64,000 nt of DNA from Empedobacter tilapiae (GCF_004785645.1 NZ_SRPE01000005.1:124001-188000); one strand, 5' to 3'; counted from the first letter of the stretch, positions 45,054 through 55,158 are shown. A program made the numbers and translations. The notes: generated by a model from the letters alone, not told the origin.

Positions 45054-48000
45054 TCCAAGTTTATGTCTAATCCAAGACCTTGTAATTCATGTAACAATAC
45101 GTTAAATGATTCTGGAATACCAGGTTCTGGCATTGGCTCTCCTTTTACGATTGCTTCGTAAGTTTTCGCACGTCCAATTACGTCATCCGACTTAACTGTT
45201 AAGATTTCGCGTAAGATATTAGATGCACCAAATGCTTCTAATGCCCAAACCTCCATCTCTCCGAAACGTTGTCCACCAAATTGTGCTTTACCTCCTAATG
45301 GTTGTTGAGTAATTAATGAGTATGGTCCGATAGAACGTGCGTGCATTTTATCATCAACCATATGTCCTAATTTCAACATGTAAATCACCCCTACAGTTGC
45401 TTTTTGATCAAAACGTTCACCAGTGTTACCATCATATAAATATGTTGTACCATGTTTTGGAATACCTGCCTCTTCTGTGATTCGATCGATATCAGCGATT
45501 TCAGCACCATCAAAGATAGGTGTAGCAAATTTTTGCCCCATTTTAAGTCCAGCCCATCCTAATACCGTTTCATAAATCTGACCGATATTCATACGAGATG
45601 GTACCCCAAGTGGGTTAAGTACAATATTTACTGGTGTTCCGTCTTCTAAGAAAGGCATATCTTCGTCGCGAACGATACGTGCAACAATACCTTTGTTACC
45701 GTGACGTCCCGCCATTTTATCCCCTACTTTTAATTTACGTTTCTTCGCAATATAGATTTTCGCTAATTTTACGATACCTGCAGGTAACTCGTCTCCAACA
45801 GAGATTGTAAATCTTTCGCGGTTAAGAGCTCCTTGTAAATCGTTATACTTAATTTTATAATTATGTATTAACTCTTTTACTAATTCATTCTTATCCTCGT
45901 CTGTTGTCCAAAGAGATTCTGCTCCAGTTAAGTTTAAGAAATCTTCAACATTAGATAAGATTTTTTGTGTATATTTTACTCCTTTCTTGATCACTTCTTC
46001 GTTCAAGTCGTTGTAAATACCTTGAGAAGTTTTTCCGTTTAATAAAACGTATAATTTCTCTAATAATATCTCTCTTAATTCGTTGAATTTAACATCGTAC
46101 TCAGCTTCTACACTATCAATAATAGCTTTGTCTTGAGAACGTTTGCGTTTATCCTTAATACTACGTGAAAATAATTTTTTATCAATAACAACACCACGTA
46201 ATGATGGAGAAGCTTTAAGAGAAGCATCTTTAACATCACCTGCTTTGTCACCAAAGATTGCACGTAATAATTTTTCTTCTGGAGTTGGATCAGACTCTCC
46301 TTTTGGAGTAATCTTACCAATCAAAATATCACCAGGTTTTACTTCTGCTCCAATACGAATCATACCGTTTTCATCTAAGTCTTTTGTAGCCTCTTCCGAA
46401 ACATTAGGAATGTCTGAAGTTAACTCTTCCATACCTAATTTTGTATCACGTACATCTAATGAATATTCATCGATGTGGATAGATGTAAACCAGTCTTCAC
46501 GAACAGCTTTCTCAGAGATTACAATTGCATCCTCAAAGTTGTACCCTTGCCAAGGCATAAAGGCAACAACCATGTTACGACCAATTGCTAATTCTCCTCC
46601 TTCTGTTGCATAACCTTCAGATAAAACTTGTCCTTTCTCAACACGATCCCCAACTTTTACGATTGGTTTCAACGTTATTGTAGTTCCTTGATTCGTTTTT
46701 CTGAATTTAGTTAAATTATATGTTTTCTCAGCAGTATCGAAGCTTACTAATTCTTCGTCTTCTGAGCGATCATATTTTATTGTTATTTGATCAGCATCAA
46801 CATAAGTTACTGTACCTTCACGTTCTGCATTTACTAAGATTCTTGAATCTTTTGCAACTTGTTTTTCTAATCCAGTACCTACAATTGGTGCTTGAGGTTT
46901 TAATAATGGAACTGCCTGACGCATCATGTTCGATCCCATTAACGCACGGTTGGCGTCATCATGCTCCAAGAAAGGAATTAATGATGCTGAGATAGAAGCA
47001 ATCTGGTTAGGTGCAACGTCGATTAAATCAACTTCTGCCGGTGTTACAACAGGGAAATCCCCATCCTCACGAGCAGTTACACGTTCAGTAGCAATAGTAC
47101 CATCGTCTGCCATGTCGATATTGGCTTGAGCAATTACTTTAGATTCTTCCTCTTCCGCAGTTAAATAGATTGGTGCTGATTCGACGTCCACTTTTCCATC
47201 TTCTACTTTTCTGTACGGTGTTTCGATGAACCCTAAGTTATTAACTTTAGCGAATACACATAATGACGAAATCAAACCAATGTTTGGTCCCTCAGGAGTT
47301 TCAATTGGACATAAACGTCCGTAATGAGTGTGGTGTACGTCACGTACCTCGAATCCCGCTCTTTCTCTTGATAAACCTCCAGGTCCTAATGCTGATAAAC
47401 GACGTTTGTGTGTAATCTCTGATAATGGATTTGTTTGGTCCATGAACTGAGATAACTGGTTCGTTCCGAAGAATGAATTAATAACAGATGATAATGTTTT
47501 CGCATTAATCAAATCGATAGGTGTAAACACTTCATTGTCACGAACATTCATTCTTTCACGGATAGTTCTAGCCATACGAGCTAAACCTACTCCGAATTGG
47601 CTAGCCATTTGCTCACCTACCGTTCTTACACGACGGTTAGATAAGTGGTCAATATCATCCACCTCTGCTTTAGAGTTGATTAATTCGATTAAGTATTTAA
47701 TAATCGAAATGATATCTTCACGAGTCAATACTTGAATATCCTCGCTAATGCTTAAGCCTAATTTTTTATTTAATCTGTAACGACCTACTTCACCTAATGA
47801 ATAACGTTGATCAGAGAAGAATAATTTGTCAATAATTCCTCTAGCCGTCTCCTCATCTGGTGGCTCAGCGTTACGTAATTGTCTATAGATGTACTCTACT
47901 GCTTCTTTTTCAGTGTTAGTAGGGTCTTTTTGTAAAGTATTATGGATAATTCCATAATCAGCAGAATTGATATCTTCTTTGTGTAATAAGATCGTCTTAA

Positions 48001-48889
48001 CACCAGAATCTACGATTTGATCGATGTGATCTTTCTCTAAGATTGTTTCACGGTCTAAGATAATTTCATTACGCTCGATAGATACAACTTCTCCTGTATC
48101 TTCATCTACGAAATCCTCGTGCCACGTATTTAATACACGTGCAGCAAGTTTACGACCTACAACTTTCTTTAAATTAGCTTTATTAACTTTTACTTCTTCA
48201 GCTAAGTCGAAAATTTCTAAGATATCTTTATCTCTTTCGTATCCGATAGCACGTAATAAAGTAGTTAATGGTAATTTTTTCTTACGATCGATGTAAGCGT
48301 ACATTACGCTGTTGATGTCTGTTGCGAACTCAATCCAAGATCCTTTGAAAGGAATAATACGAGATGAGTACAATTTTGTACCATTCGCATGGAAAGATTG
48401 TCCGAAGAATACCCCAGGAGAACGGTGTAATTGAGATACAATAACACGCTCTGCACCATTAATAATGAATGATCCTGAAGGAGACATGTAAGGAATTGTT
48501 CCTAAGTATACGTCTTGCACTACAGTTTCGAAATCTTCGTGTTCTTCGTCTGTACAGTACAATTTAAGACGAGCTTTCAATGGTACACTGTACGTTAATC
48601 CTCTTTCGATACATTCATCAATTGTGTAACGTGGTGGATCTACGAAATAATCTAAGAATTCTAAAACAAACTGATTGCGAGTATCCGTAATTGGAAAATT
48701 CTCAGCAAATGTTCGGTAAAGACCTTCATTTTTTCGTTGGTCAGGTCTTGTTTCCAACTGGAAAAAATCTTCAAACGATTTGATCTGAATGTCAAGGAAA
48801 TCTGGGAACTGAGCGACTGCTTTTGCAGAAGAGAAGTTCAATCTTTCTTTTTTCTCAGTCGAGTTGCTTAATGTTGCTTTAGTGGCCAA
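45047..48889 (-). CDS. rpoB: DNA-directed RNA polymerase beta subunit
   Basis: A 1280-residue beta subunit. The rifampicin-binding region reads [20 protein letters not shown] then [20 protein letters not shown], without obvious resistance changes. Also seen are [12 protein letters not shown]-type [11 protein letters not shown] context, [20 protein letters not shown], and [17 protein letters not shown] with its conserved Lys/His. The C-terminal [20 protein letters not shown] interacts with beta'. It follows rplL by 102 bp, which contain an attenuator-like hairpin, and precedes rpoC. Confidence 0.98.
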   Translation of the reverse strand: MATKATLSNSTEKKERLNFSSAKAVAQFPDFLDIQIKSFEDFFQLETRPDQRKNEGLYRTFAENFPITDTRNQFVLEFLDYFVDPPRYTIDECIERGLTYSVPLKARLKLYCTDEEHEDFETVVQDVYLGTIPYMSPSGSFIINGAERVIVSQLHRSPGVFFGQSFHANGTKLYSSRIIPFKGSWIEFATDINSVMYAYIDRKKKLPLTTLLRAIGYERDKDILEIFDLAEEVKVNKANLKKVVGRKLAARVLNTWHEDFVDEDTGEVVSIERNEIILDRETILEKDHIDQIVDSGVKTILLHKEDINSADYGIIHNTLQKDPTNTEKEAVEYIYRQLRNAEPPDEETARGIIDKLFFSDQRYSLGEVGRYRLNKKLGLSISEDIQVLTREDIISIIKYLIELINSKAEVDDIDHLSNRRVRTVGEQMASQFGVGLARMARTIRERMNVRDNEVFTPIDLINAKTLSSVINSFFGTNQLSQFMDQTNPLSEITHKRRLSALGPGGLSRERAGFEVRDVHHTHYGRLCPIETPEGPNIGLISSLCVFAKVNNLGFIETPYRKVEDGKVDVESAPIYLTAEEEESKVIAQANIDMADDGTIATERVTAREDGDFPVVTPAEVDLIDVAPNQIASISASLIPFLEHDDANRALMGSNMMRQAVPLLKPQAPIVGTGLEKQVAKDSRILVNAEREGTVTYVDADQITIKYDRSEDEELVSFDTAEKTYNLTKFRKTNQGTTITLKPIVKVGDRVEKGQVLSEGYATEGGELAIGRNMVVAFMPWQGYNFEDAIVISEKAVREDWFTSIHIDEYSLDVRDTKLGMEELTSDIPNVSEEATKDLDENGMIRIGAEVKPGDILIGKITPKGESDPTPEEKLLRAIFGDKAGDVKDASLKASPSLRGVVIDKKLFSRSIKDKRKRSQDKAIIDSVEAEYDVKFNELREILLEKLYVLLNGKTSQGIYNDLNEEVIKKGVKYTQKILSNVEDFLNLTGAESLWTTDEDKNELVKELIHNYKIKYNDLQGALNRERFTISVGDELPAGIVKLAKIYIAKKRKLKVGDKMAGRHGNKGIVARIVRDEDMPFLEDGTPVNIVLNPLGVPSRMNIGQIYETVLGWAGLKMGQKFATPIFDGAEIADIDRITEEAGIPKHGTTYLYDGNTGERFDQKATVGVIYMLKLGHMVDDKMHARSIGPYSLITQQPLGGKAQFGGQRFGEMEVWALEAFGASNILREILTVKSDDVIGRAKTYEAIVKGEPMPEPGIPESFNVLLHELQGLGLDINLEE

Positions 48890-48932
48890 TTTCGAATGAA
48901 TTTTGGTTTATATAATGACTTTATGCGTAAAA

Positions 48933-48971
48933 AGGTTTAGACCTAACACGTCCTGTGTTAGGTCCAAACCT
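48933..48971 (-). terminator. rplL-rpoB intergenic hairpin, attenuator-like
   Basis: Two stacked inverted repeats, AGGTTT/AAACCT outside and ACCTAACAC/GTGTTAGGT inside a 2-nt mismatch, form a long hairpin with a 5-nt loop. The minus strand continues with TTTTTACG, so it has the features of an intrinsic terminator. It lies between the L7/L12 gene and rpoB, at the same position as the partial terminator of the E. coli rplJL-rpoBC operon. Partial termination here would explain why ribosomal proteins are made in excess over polymerase. Confidence 0.75.
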
Positions 48972-48991
48972 ATATTTTTGAGTAATAAAAA

Positions 48992-49360
48992 TTACTTCAA
49001 TTCTACTACTGCACCAGCTTCTTCTAGCTGTTTCTTTAAAGCTTCAGCTTCGTCTTTAGAAACTGCTTCTTTAACTGTTGCTGGAGTTGAATCTACTAAA
49101 TCTTTAGCTTCTTTTAATCCTTTACCAGTTAATTCTTTAACTAATTTAACAACTGCTAATTTAGATGCACCTGCTTCTTTTAAGATTACGTCGAATTCTG
49201 ATTGCTCTTCAGCAGCTTCACCTGCTCCACCTGCAGCAACAACTACAGCAGCAGCAGCTGGTTCGATTCCGTACTCATCTTTTAAGATTGTAGATAATTC
49301 ATTAACTTCTAAAACTGTTAAGTTTACTAACTCTTCAGCTAATTTTTTTAAATCTGCCAT
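48992..49360 (-). CDS. rplL: 50S ribosomal protein L7/L12
   Basis: A 122-residue stalk protein. The N-terminal dimerisation helices ([20 protein letters not shown]) are followed by an Ala/Gly-rich hinge and the factor-binding C-terminal domain [20 protein letters not shown] and [15 protein letters not shown]. It binds L10 in multiple copies and recruits elongation and initiation factors to the ribosome. It lies 46 bp downstream of rplJ. Confidence 0.97.
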   Translation of the reverse strand: MADLKKLAEELVNLTVLEVNELSTILKDEYGIEPAAAAVVVAAGGAGEAAEEQSEFDVILKEAGASKLAVVKLVKELTGKGLKEAKDLVDSTPATVKEAVSKDEAEALKKQLEEAGAVVELK

Positions 49361-49406
49361 TTTAATGCTTTTTGTTTTTTAAACTTTTATTTGATATGAG
49401 TGTGTC

Positions 49407-49925
49407 TTATTCTTCTGAAGCTCCTTCTTCTGCTTTTGCAGCGTCTTTGTTCTCTAATTGAGAAACAACAGTTTTGATTGGAGATTGAAGTAACATGATG
49501 ATATCTGCGATTAATTCTTCGCGAGATTTCAATGCTACTAATTGTGGTAATTTGTCATCACCTACGAATGTATTATCTTCAATCCAAGCTCCTTTTAAAA
49601 TAGGTTTTTCAGATTTTTTTCTGAAAGTATCGATTACTTTAGCTGGTGCGTTACCAACTTCAGCAGTCATTAATGCTGTATTTCCTTTTAAAGATCCGTA
49701 AAGCTCTTCGAAGTTTTTGTCTTCGATTTGCTCCATAGCTTTCTTTAATAAAGTGTTTTTTACTACGCGTAAAGATACATTGCTTTTGTAGCAAGCTCTT
49801 CTTAATTCAGTAGTATTAACAGCGTTTAATCCGTCGATATCTGCTAAGTAGATGATTTTTGCTTCTGCTAATACAGCTTGCAATTCATCTATCATATTTG
49901 CTTTATCTTGTTTTGTCATTGCCAT
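49407..49925 (-). CDS. rplJ: 50S ribosomal protein L10
   Basis: A 172-residue protein with the L10 core: KANMIDELQAVLAEAKIIYL, RRACYKSNVSLRVVKNTLLK and KGNTALMTAE. It anchors L7/L12 to 23S rRNA to form the stalk base. Only 12 bp separate it from rplA, so a separate L10 leader RNA with its own promoter is not obvious between these genes; any autoregulatory site would have to reach into rplA. The C-terminal acidic tail is typical. Confidence 0.96.
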   Translation of the reverse strand: MAMTKQDKANMIDELQAVLAEAKIIYLADIDGLNAVNTTELRRACYKSNVSLRVVKNTLLKKAMEQIEDKNFEELYGSLKGNTALMTAEVGNAPAKVIDTFRKKSEKPILKGAWIEDNTFVGDDKLPQLVALKSREELIADIIMLLQSPIKTVVSQLENKDAAKAEEGASEE

Positions 49926-49937
49926 AATCTACTAATT

Positions 49938-50633
49938 TTAAGCGTTTACACTTTTTGGATCTACTGATACACCTACAGATTGAGTTGTAGAAAGCGTGAT
50001 GCTTTTTACATATGTTCCTTTAGCAGCTGTTGGTTTTAATTTAATTAAAGTTTGAATTAATTCATTCGCATTTTCTTTAATTTTATCAGCATCGAAAGAT
50101 ACTTTACCAACTGCAGCGTGGATGATTCCGTAACGGTCTACTTTGAAGTCGATTTTACCTGCTTTTACTTCAGAAACGGCTTTACCAACTTCTAAAGTTA
50201 CAGTACCTGATTTTGGGTTAGGCATTAATCCACGAGGTCCTAAAACACGTCCTAATGGTCCTAATTTACCCATAACTGCTGGCATAGTAACGATAACGTC
50301 AACATCTGTCCAACCTTCTTTAATTTTTTGTAAGTATTCGTCTAATCCTACATAGTCTGCACCTGCTGCTTTAGCTTCTGCTTCTTTATCTGGAGTAACT
50401 AATGCTAATACTTTTACATCTTTACCTGTTCCGTGTGGTAATGAAACTACACCACGAACCATTTGGTTAGCTTTCTTAGGATCTACACCTAAACGAACTG
50501 CTATATCTACAGAAGCATCAAACTTAGCGTAGTTAACTTCCTTTACCAATGATGATGCTTCATCAATAGAGTAAAGTTTGTTTTTTTCTACTTTAGCTAA
50601 TACCTCTTTTTGTCTTTTTGTTAACTTTGCCAT
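49938..50633 (-). CDS. rplA: 50S ribosomal protein L1
   Basis: A 231-residue protein with the L1 signature [20 protein letters not shown] and the end [20 protein letters not shown]. It binds 23S rRNA at the L1 stalk by the E site and, in other bacteria, represses its own operon by binding the leader mRNA. It is 17 bp downstream of rplK, with which it is normally co-transcribed. Confidence 0.97.
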   Translation of the reverse strand: MAKLTKRQKEVLAKVEKNKLYSIDEASSLVKEVNYAKFDASVDIAVRLGVDPKKANQMVRGVVSLPHGTGKDVKVLALVTPDKEAEAKAAGADYVGLDEYLQKIKEGWTDVDVIVTMPAVMGKLGPLGRVLGPRGLMPNPKSGTVTLEVGKAVSEVKAGKIDFKVDRYGIIHAAVGKVSFDADKIKENANELIQTLIKLKPTAAKGTYVKSITLSTTQSVGVSVDPKSVNA

Positions 50634-50650
50634 TTCCTAAAATGTTTTAA

Positions 50651-51091
50651 TTATTCTGGAGCTTGCCCACCTTTTACAGTTATACCCATAGAACGTGCAG
50701 TTCCAGCAACCATTTTCATAGCAGATTCAACAGTAAAACAGTTCATGTCCGCTAATTTGTCTTCAGCAATAGCTCTAACTTGATCCCAAGTAACAGTACC
50801 AACTTTTTGACGGTTTGGTACACCTGATGCTTTTTTCAATTTCGCAGCTTCCATTAACTGAATAGCAGCTGGTGGAGTTTTAATTACGAAATCAAATGAT
50901 TTGTCTTGATACACAGTAATAACAACTGGTAACACTGCACCTTGTTTTTCTTGTGTACGTCCATTAAATTGTTTACAAAACTCCATGATGTTAACACCTG
51001 CAGCACCTAAAGCTGGACCTACTGGTGGCGAAGGATTTGCTTGTCCTCCTTTAACTTGAAGTTTTACAACTTTTTCAATTTTTTTTGCCAT
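50651..51091 (-). CDS. rplK: 50S ribosomal protein L11
   Basis: A 146-residue protein. [20 protein letters not shown] and [18 protein letters not shown] are the N-terminal domain, and the C-terminal rRNA-binding domain holds [20 protein letters not shown] and the end [12 protein letters not shown]. It forms the GTPase-associated centre with 23S rRNA and takes part in the stringent response. It follows nusG by 69 bp. Confidence 0.97.
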   Translation of the reverse strand: MAKKIEKVVKLQVKGGQANPSPPVGPALGAAGVNIMEFCKQFNGRTQEKQGAVLPVVITVYQDKSFDFVIKTPPAAIQLMEAAKLKKASGVPNRQKVGTVTWDQVRAIAEDKLADMNCFTVESAMKMVAGTARSMGITVKGGQAPE

Positions 51092-51160
51092 TTTTTTAAT
51101 TCTTAAAATTAAGCGTTATGTGGAAGCAGCCTAAATTTCTACTTTTAATTTGTTGATAGA

Positions 51161-51709
51161 TTATGCAATCTTTTCAACTTGGTTAAAACTTAACTCTAGT
51201 GGTGTTTTACGTCCGAAGATTAAAACCATCACTTCAAGTTTACGTTTATCTTCAATGATTTTCTCAACGGTTCCGTTGAAGCCATTGAATGGTCCGTCGA
51301 TTACTTTTACCGTTTCTCCTACGATGTAAGATATTCCTAAATTTGTATCGATGTTTTCTGCCAATTCGTCAACTTTACCTAACATTCGGTTAACTTCCGA
51401 TTGTCTCATTGGTACAGGATCACCTCCTTTCGTTGCACTCAAAAAGCTAATTACACCCGATGTATTCTTTACCATGTGAGGAATTTCCCCTACAAGTTCA
51501 GCTTCTATCATGATGTAACCAGGAAAGTGTACTTTTTCCTTTTGATATTTTTTACCGTTACGGATTTGAATCACTTTTTCCATAGGAACAACAATTTGTC
51601 CTACATAATCATTCAAATTTTGGTACTGAATTTCTCTTTCAATATAATCCTTAACTTTTAGCTCTTGTCCAGCCACAGTCTTGATTACATACCATTTCTT
51701 TTCACTCAT
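51161..51709 (-). CDS. nusG: Transcription termination/antitermination factor
   Basis: A 182-residue protein with the NusG N-terminal domain (KKWYVIKTVAGQELKVKDYI; VHFPGYIMIEAELVGE) and the C-terminal KOW domain (VGETVKVIDGPFNGFNGTVE). It binds the RNA polymerase clamp and couples it to Rho or to ribosomal protein S10. It sits 32 bp after secE, as in most bacteria. Confidence 0.97.
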   Translation of the reverse strand: MSEKKWYVIKTVAGQELKVKDYIEREIQYQNLNDYVGQIVVPMEKVIQIRNGKKYQKEKVHFPGYIMIEAELVGEIPHMVKNTSGVISFLSATKGGDPVPMRQSEVNRMLGKVDELAENIDTNLGISYIVGETVKVIDGPFNGFNGTVEKIIEDKRKLEVMVLIFGRKTPLELSFNQVEKIA

Positions 51710-51741
51710 GATTCTAATTACTAAACGGGATATTTTACAAA

Positions 51742-51930
51742 CTAAAAAGCGCCATAGATAAAGTTAAGCACTTGTGTGAATAATGTATCTACCGCATATA
51801 AAAATATAGCTAACAAAACTGTAGCTATTGCAACAATAATTGTGTCTCTTTGTAGATCTGAGAATGATGGCCATGTTACATGATCTTTAAATTCTACAAA
51901 GGAATCTTTAAAATATTGTACGACTTTCAT
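51742..51930 (-). CDS. secE: Preprotein translocase subunit SecE
   Basis: The 62-residue protein starts at MKVVQYFKDSFVEFKDHVTW; the longer frame that opens at 51975 would lie inside tRNA-Trp and is rejected. An amphipathic N-terminal segment with the conserved VTWPS is followed by one transmembrane helix (TIIVAIATVLLAIFLYAVDT). It stabilises SecY in the inner membrane. It lies 15 bp downstream of tRNA-Trp and upstream of nusG. Confidence 0.95.
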   Translation of the reverse strand: MKVVQYFKDSFVEFKDHVTWPSFSDLQRDTIIVAIATVLLAIFLYAVDTLFTQVLNFIYGAF

Positions 51931-51945
51931 ATCGTTTTCATTTAG

Positions 51946-52016
51946 CACGGGCACAAGGATTCGAACCCTGATCAACGGTTTTGGAGACCGCTATTCTACC
52001 ATTGAACTATGCCCGT
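51946..52016 (-). tRNA. tRNA-Trp(CCA)
   Basis: The 71-nt sequence folds as a cloverleaf with acceptor ACGGGCA/TGCCCGT and the T arm GGGTTCGAATCCT. The anticodon loop CTCCAAA gives anticodon CCA for Trp. CCA is not encoded. It lies between the tuf terminator and secE, a position frequently occupied by this tRNA in Bacteroidota. Confidence 0.95.
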
Positions 52017-52028
52017 AGAATAAAAAGA

Positions 52029-52052
52029 GTGGTAATCATTGAAGATTACCAC
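52029..52052 (-). terminator. Terminator after tuf
   Basis: Perfect 9-bp inverted repeat GTGGTAATC/GATTACCAC with a 6-nt loop is followed on the minus strand by TCTTTTTATT. It lies 29 bp past the tuf stop and before tRNA-Trp, so secE-nusG expression requires read-through or a separate promoter. Confidence 0.75.
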
Positions 52053-52080
52053 ATCTTCTGTATTATATTTTGACTATAAT

Positions 52081-53268
52081 TTAGTCTAAAATTTCAGTTA
52101 CCTGACCAGCACCAACTGTACGTCCACCTTCACGGATTGCGAAACGTAAACCTTCGTTTAATGCGATTGGTTGTAATAATTCAACTGTAATAGTTAAGTT
52201 ATCTCCTGGTAAAACCATCTCAACTCCTTCTGGTAAATTGATTTCCCCTGTTACGTCAGTTGTACGTACGTAGAACTGTGGACGGTAACGGTTGTGGAAT
52301 GGAGTGTGACGACCACCTTCTTCTTTAGTTAAGATATAAACCTCAGCTTTGAATTTTTTGTGTGGTTTAACAGATCCTTGTTTCGCGATAACCATACCAC
52401 GACGGATTTCAGTTTTCTCGATACCACGTAATAATAAACCTACGTTATCACCAGCTTCACCTCTATCTAAAATCTTACGGAACATCTCAACACCTGTTAC
52501 AGTAGAAGTTAATTTTTCCTCTCCCATACCTACGATATCAACTGCTTCACCAGAGTTAATTACACCAGCCTCGATACGTCCTGTTGCAACAGTACCACGA
52601 CCTGTAATAGAGAATACATCCTCTACTGGCATTAAGAATGGTTTATCAGCATCACGAACTGGTTGCTCAATCCACTCATCAACATTGTTCATTAAGTTTA
52701 ATACAGTTTCAACCCATTGAGGCTCACCGTTTAATGCACCTAAAGCAGATCCTTGGATAACTGGAGTGTTATCTCCGTCATATTCGTAAGAAGATAATAA
52801 ATCTCTTACTTCCATTTCTACTAACTCTAATAACTCAGCATCATCAACCATATCAACTTTGTTTAAGAAAACAACGATACGAGGAACGTTTACTTGGCGA
52901 CATAATAAGATGTGCTCACGAGTTTGAGGCATTGGACCATCAGTAGCAGCTACTACTAAGATACCACCATCCATTTGTGCAGCTCCTGTAACCATGTTCT
53001 TTACGTAATCCGCGTGACCTGGACAGTCAACGTGTGCGTAGTGACGGTTAGCAGTTTCATACTCAACGTGAGATGTATTAATTGTAATACCACGCTCTTT
53101 TTCTTCTGGAGCATTATCGATTTGATCGAAAGCTTTTGCTTCTGAATAACCAGCATCAGCTAATACTTTAGTAATCGCTGCAGTCAAAGTTGTTTTACCG
53201 TGGTCAACGTGACCAATAGTACCAATATTTAAGTGCGGCTTATTACGGTTGAAAGTTTCCTTTGCCAT
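52081..53268 (-). CDS. tuf: Elongation factor Tu
   Basis: A 395-residue GTPase. G1 is [10 protein letters not shown], the switch region has [15 protein letters not shown]3 is [12 protein letters not shown] and G4 is NKVD. It carries aminoacyl-tRNA to the ribosome. Codon use is strongly biased to a small set, as expected for a highly expressed gene. It lies downstream of the tRNA-Thr/Tyr/Gly cluster and upstream of tRNA-Trp, and has a probable promoter about 70 bp upstream of the start codon. Confidence 0.98.
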   Translation of the reverse strand: MAKETFNRNKPHLNIGTIGHVDHGKTTLTAAITKVLADAGYSEAKAFDQIDNAPEEKERGITINTSHVEYETANRHYAHVDCPGHADYVKNMVTGAAQMDGGILVVAATDGPMPQTREHILLCRQVNVPRIVVFLNKVDMVDDAELLELVEMEVRDLLSSYEYDGDNTPVIQGSALGALNGEPQWVETVLNLMNNVDEWIEQPVRDADKPFLMPVEDVFSITGRGTVATGRIEAGVINSGEAVDIVGMGEEKLTSTVTGVEMFRKILDRGEAGDNVGLLLRGIEKTEIRRGMVIAKQGSVKPHKKFKAEVYILTKEEGGRHTPFHNRYRPQFYVRTTDVTGEINLPEGVEMVLPGDNLTITVELLQPIALNEGLRFAIREGGRTVGAGQVTEILD

Positions 53269-53334
53269 TTTACTTTTTATTAATTTCTATTGTTATACTT
53301 AAATTAAAAAAATAACTTTAAATTATTTTAAGTG

Positions 53335-53342
53335 CAAAATTA
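53335..53342 (-). promoter_or_regulatory. -7 box upstream of tuf
   Basis: The minus strand reads TAATTTTG (TAnnTTTG), 66 bp upstream of the tuf start, in an AT-rich leader between tRNA-Gly and tuf. A -33 TTTG is not clear. The gap of 183 bp contains no gene. Confidence 0.45.
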
Positions 53343-53451
53343 CACTTCTTGATTTATATAAAGATATTTATTTTTGACTCGCGTTAACCTTGGTTTAAAT
53401 GAGTTTCAACAACTACTTAAAAGATTAACTTTACTGGCGAACCAGAATTTG

Positions 53452-53524
53452 AGCGGGAAACGGGACTCGAACCCGCAACATTCAGCTTGGAAGGCTGACG
53501 CTCTACCAATTGAGCTATTCCCGC
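53452..53524 (-). tRNA. tRNA-Gly(TCC)
   Basis: The 73-nt cloverleaf has acceptor GCGGGAA/TTCCCGC and the T arm GGGTTCGAGTCCC. The anticodon loop CTTCCAA gives anticodon TCC for Gly. It is the last of the three tRNAs upstream of tuf and may be co-transcribed with it. Confidence 0.95.
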
Positions 53525-53597
53525 ATTTACTTCTAAAAAGCTTTGCAAATTTAAAGATTAAATCCTAAACCACAAAAAAAATTAAAAATTAAGTTTG

Positions 53598-53679
53598 TGG
53601 GGAGAGCAGGATTCGAACCTGCGAAGGTGAAACCAACGGATTTACAGTCCGTCCTCGTTGGCCGCTTGAGTATCTCCCC
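53598..53679 (-). tRNA. tRNA-Tyr(GTA)
   Basis: An 82-nt type II tRNA with a long variable arm, acceptor GGGGAGA/TCTCCCC and anticodon loop CTGTAAA (GTA, Tyr). It lies between tRNA-Thr and tRNA-Gly. Confidence 0.95.
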
Positions 53680-53710
53680 GCCTTATCTTTTTATTCTTTT
53701 AAAAACTTAG

Positions 53711-53784
53711 AGCCGATAGAGGGACTCGAACCCACGACCTGCTGATTACAAATCAGCTGCTCTAGCCAGCTGAGCTACATCGGC
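53711..53784 (-). tRNA. tRNA-Thr(TGT)
   Basis: A 74-nt cloverleaf, acceptor GCCGATG/CTATCGGC-type pairing and T arm GGGTTCGAGTCCC. The anticodon loop TTTGTAA gives anticodon TGT for Thr. It is the first tRNA in the Thr-Tyr-Gly-tuf series. Confidence 0.95.
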
Positions 53785-53816
53785 ATTTTGTTTTAATAAA
53801 GACTTATTTAAAAGAA

Positions 53817-53848
53817 CAGTCCGTTAAATATGTTTCTTTAACGGACTG
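53817..53848 (-). terminator. Terminator after hpf
   Basis: Perfect 12-bp inverted repeat CAGTCCGTTAAA/TTTAACGGACTG with an 8-nt loop. The minus strand continues TTCTTTTAAA. It separates the rpsU-xer-hpf unit from the tRNA cluster. Confidence 0.75.
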
Positions 53849-53914
53849 CAAATTTACGTTGTTTTTTGAATTAACCAAATTTTTACGTTTTTTTTTTAGT
53901 CAATTCTTGAATTT

Positions 53915-54214
53915 TTATCTATCGCTAATTTTTTCTTTTTTTCTGATAATTAATTTTTTCAATGTATCTACCGACAAATCAATACATTCTTCAAAAGACT
54001 GTCCTGTTTTACTTACAACGATATCATCTCCTGGCACCTCTAATTTAATATCAACTGTTTTGTTATTTTTTTCTGCAGTATTCTCTAGTTTTAATGAAAC
54101 GTTCGCTGCAATGATTTTGTCTGACAAAGTTTCTAATTTCTCTAATTTTTTCTCTAAATACTCCTCTAAACCTGGTTTAGTATTGAAGTTTACTGCTTGA
54201 AAGTTAATTGTCAT
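53915..54214 (-). CDS. hpf: Ribosome hibernation promoting factor, short form
   Basis: A 99-residue protein of the HPF/RaiA family. The fold is seen as INFQAVNFNTKPGLEEYLEK, VSLKLENTAEKNNKTVDIKL and GQSFEECIDLSVDTLKKLI. It lacks the C-terminal domain of long HPF, so it should act with or like a short HPF that binds the 30S subunit at rest. The stop of the recombinase gene is 2 bp upstream. The basic Lys-rich end KKEKISDR is normal for the family. Confidence 0.9.
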   Translation of the reverse strand: MTINFQAVNFNTKPGLEEYLEKKLEKLETLSDKIIAANVSLKLENTAEKNNKTVDIKLEVPGDDIVVSKTGQSFEECIDLSVDTLKKLIIRKKEKISDR

Positions 54215-54216
54215 AA

Positions 54217-55116
54217 TTACTCTTTTTTGTTCTCACGTGGGTGAGCTTTGTTAAACACTTTTTTTAAATTTTCTATACTTCCATGTGTATAGATTTGAGT
54301 CGATGACAAACTTGAATGCCCTAAGATATCTTTTACTGCATTCAGATCTGCTCCGGAATCTAACATATGGGTCGCAAATGAATGCCTCAACATATGAGGA
54401 CTTTTTTTATGTTTTACACTTATAAGACTAAGATAGTATTTTACTTTCGAATAAACAAGATTATCGTACAAAGGTTTTCCTTTTTCTGTTACAAAAACAT
54501 TTGTACATTGTAAGGTAATTTCGTTATGTTTTTTGGTATTATAATTCACTAAATCCTCTAACAGAAAGGTAGAAATAGGAATTACACGTTCTTTATTTCT
54601 TTTTCCAAGAACTTTTATAGAAAGTGTATTAGGATCGATATCATTTTCTTTCAAACCAATCAATTCGGCACGACGGATTCCTGTTTGATACATTACATCA
54701 ATCATTAATCGATCGCGTAAACCTTCGAATGTATCTGGAAAAAAATCGTCATTATTCAACAAATCATTCAATTCTGTTTCTGTAAAAGGTACTAAAACTT
54801 GTTTATTTTGTTTAAGCGAATGAATTTGTTCAATTGGATTAATCGTAAGATGATTTTCTTTAATCAGATATTTATAAAATGTACGTAATGCACTTAATTT
54901 TCGATTAACAGTTTTCTCAGATTTTTCTAATTCTGACAAATACATCACAAATGCACGAATATGATTTTTTGTTGCAAGTTGTATTTCGGACGAATTTTCT
55001 TCTTGTTGATAAAACTCAACAAAATCGTCCAAATCTCTTTTGTAGCTGGTGATTGTTAGCGTAGAATAGTTTTTCTCAAGCGCTAAATAATCTAAGAATA
55101 GTTGAATAAATTCCAT
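54217..55116 (-). CDS. Tyrosine recombinase XerC/XerD family
   Basis: A 299-residue tyrosine recombinase. The catalytic residues are Arg148 (YQTGIRRAELIGL), His241 and Arg244 (HMLRHSFATHML), His267 (LGHSSLSSTQIY) and the nucleophile Tyr276. An N-terminal SAM-like core-binding domain occupies about residues 1-95. Its position between rpsU and hpf and the normal length point to the chromosomal dimer-resolution recombinase and not to a mobile-element integrase. XerC versus XerD is not assigned. Confidence 0.92.
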   Translation of the reverse strand: MEFIQLFLDYLALEKNYSTLTITSYKRDLDDFVEFYQQEENSSEIQLATKNHIRAFVMYLSELEKSEKTVNRKLSALRTFYKYLIKENHLTINPIEQIHSLKQNKQVLVPFTETELNDLLNNDDFFPDTFEGLRDRLMIDVMYQTGIRRAELIGLKENDIDPNTLSIKVLGKRNKERVIPISTFLLEDLVNYNTKKHNEITLQCTNVFVTEKGKPLYDNLVYSKVKYYLSLISVKHKKSPHMLRHSFATHMLDSGADLNAVKDILGHSSLSSTQIYTHGSIENLKKVFNKAHPRENKKE

Positions 55117-55121
55117 AAAAA

Positions 55122-55158
55122 AACCTATTCATCAAAGTTACAACTTTAATAAATAGGT
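55122..55158 (-). terminator. Terminator after rpsU
   Basis: Inverted repeat with outer arms ACCTATT/AATAGGT and an inner AAAGTT/AACTTT extension, followed on the minus strand by TTTTTTT. It lies between rpsU and the recombinase start, so the recombinase gene is read through it or from a nearby promoter. Confidence 0.75.

Noticed and set aside
46143-46613. Long open frame on the plus strand opposite rpoB, and similar frames opposite rpoC, rplL and the acyl-CoA dehydrogenase gene (for example 55828-56316)
   Set aside because: They lie fully inside strongly conserved genes, their proteins have no recognisable motif and are low-complexity, so they are mirror frames.
51931-51975. Longer SecE starting at 51975
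   Set aside because: The extension lies mostly within tRNA-Trp and encodes no conserved residues; the ATG at 51930 gives the normal length.
54217-55116. Integrase of a mobile island next to a tRNA cluster
   Set aside because: Length and active site are standard for XerC/D, it is flanked by rpsU and hpf, and no direct repeat of a tRNA end or cargo genes are seen.
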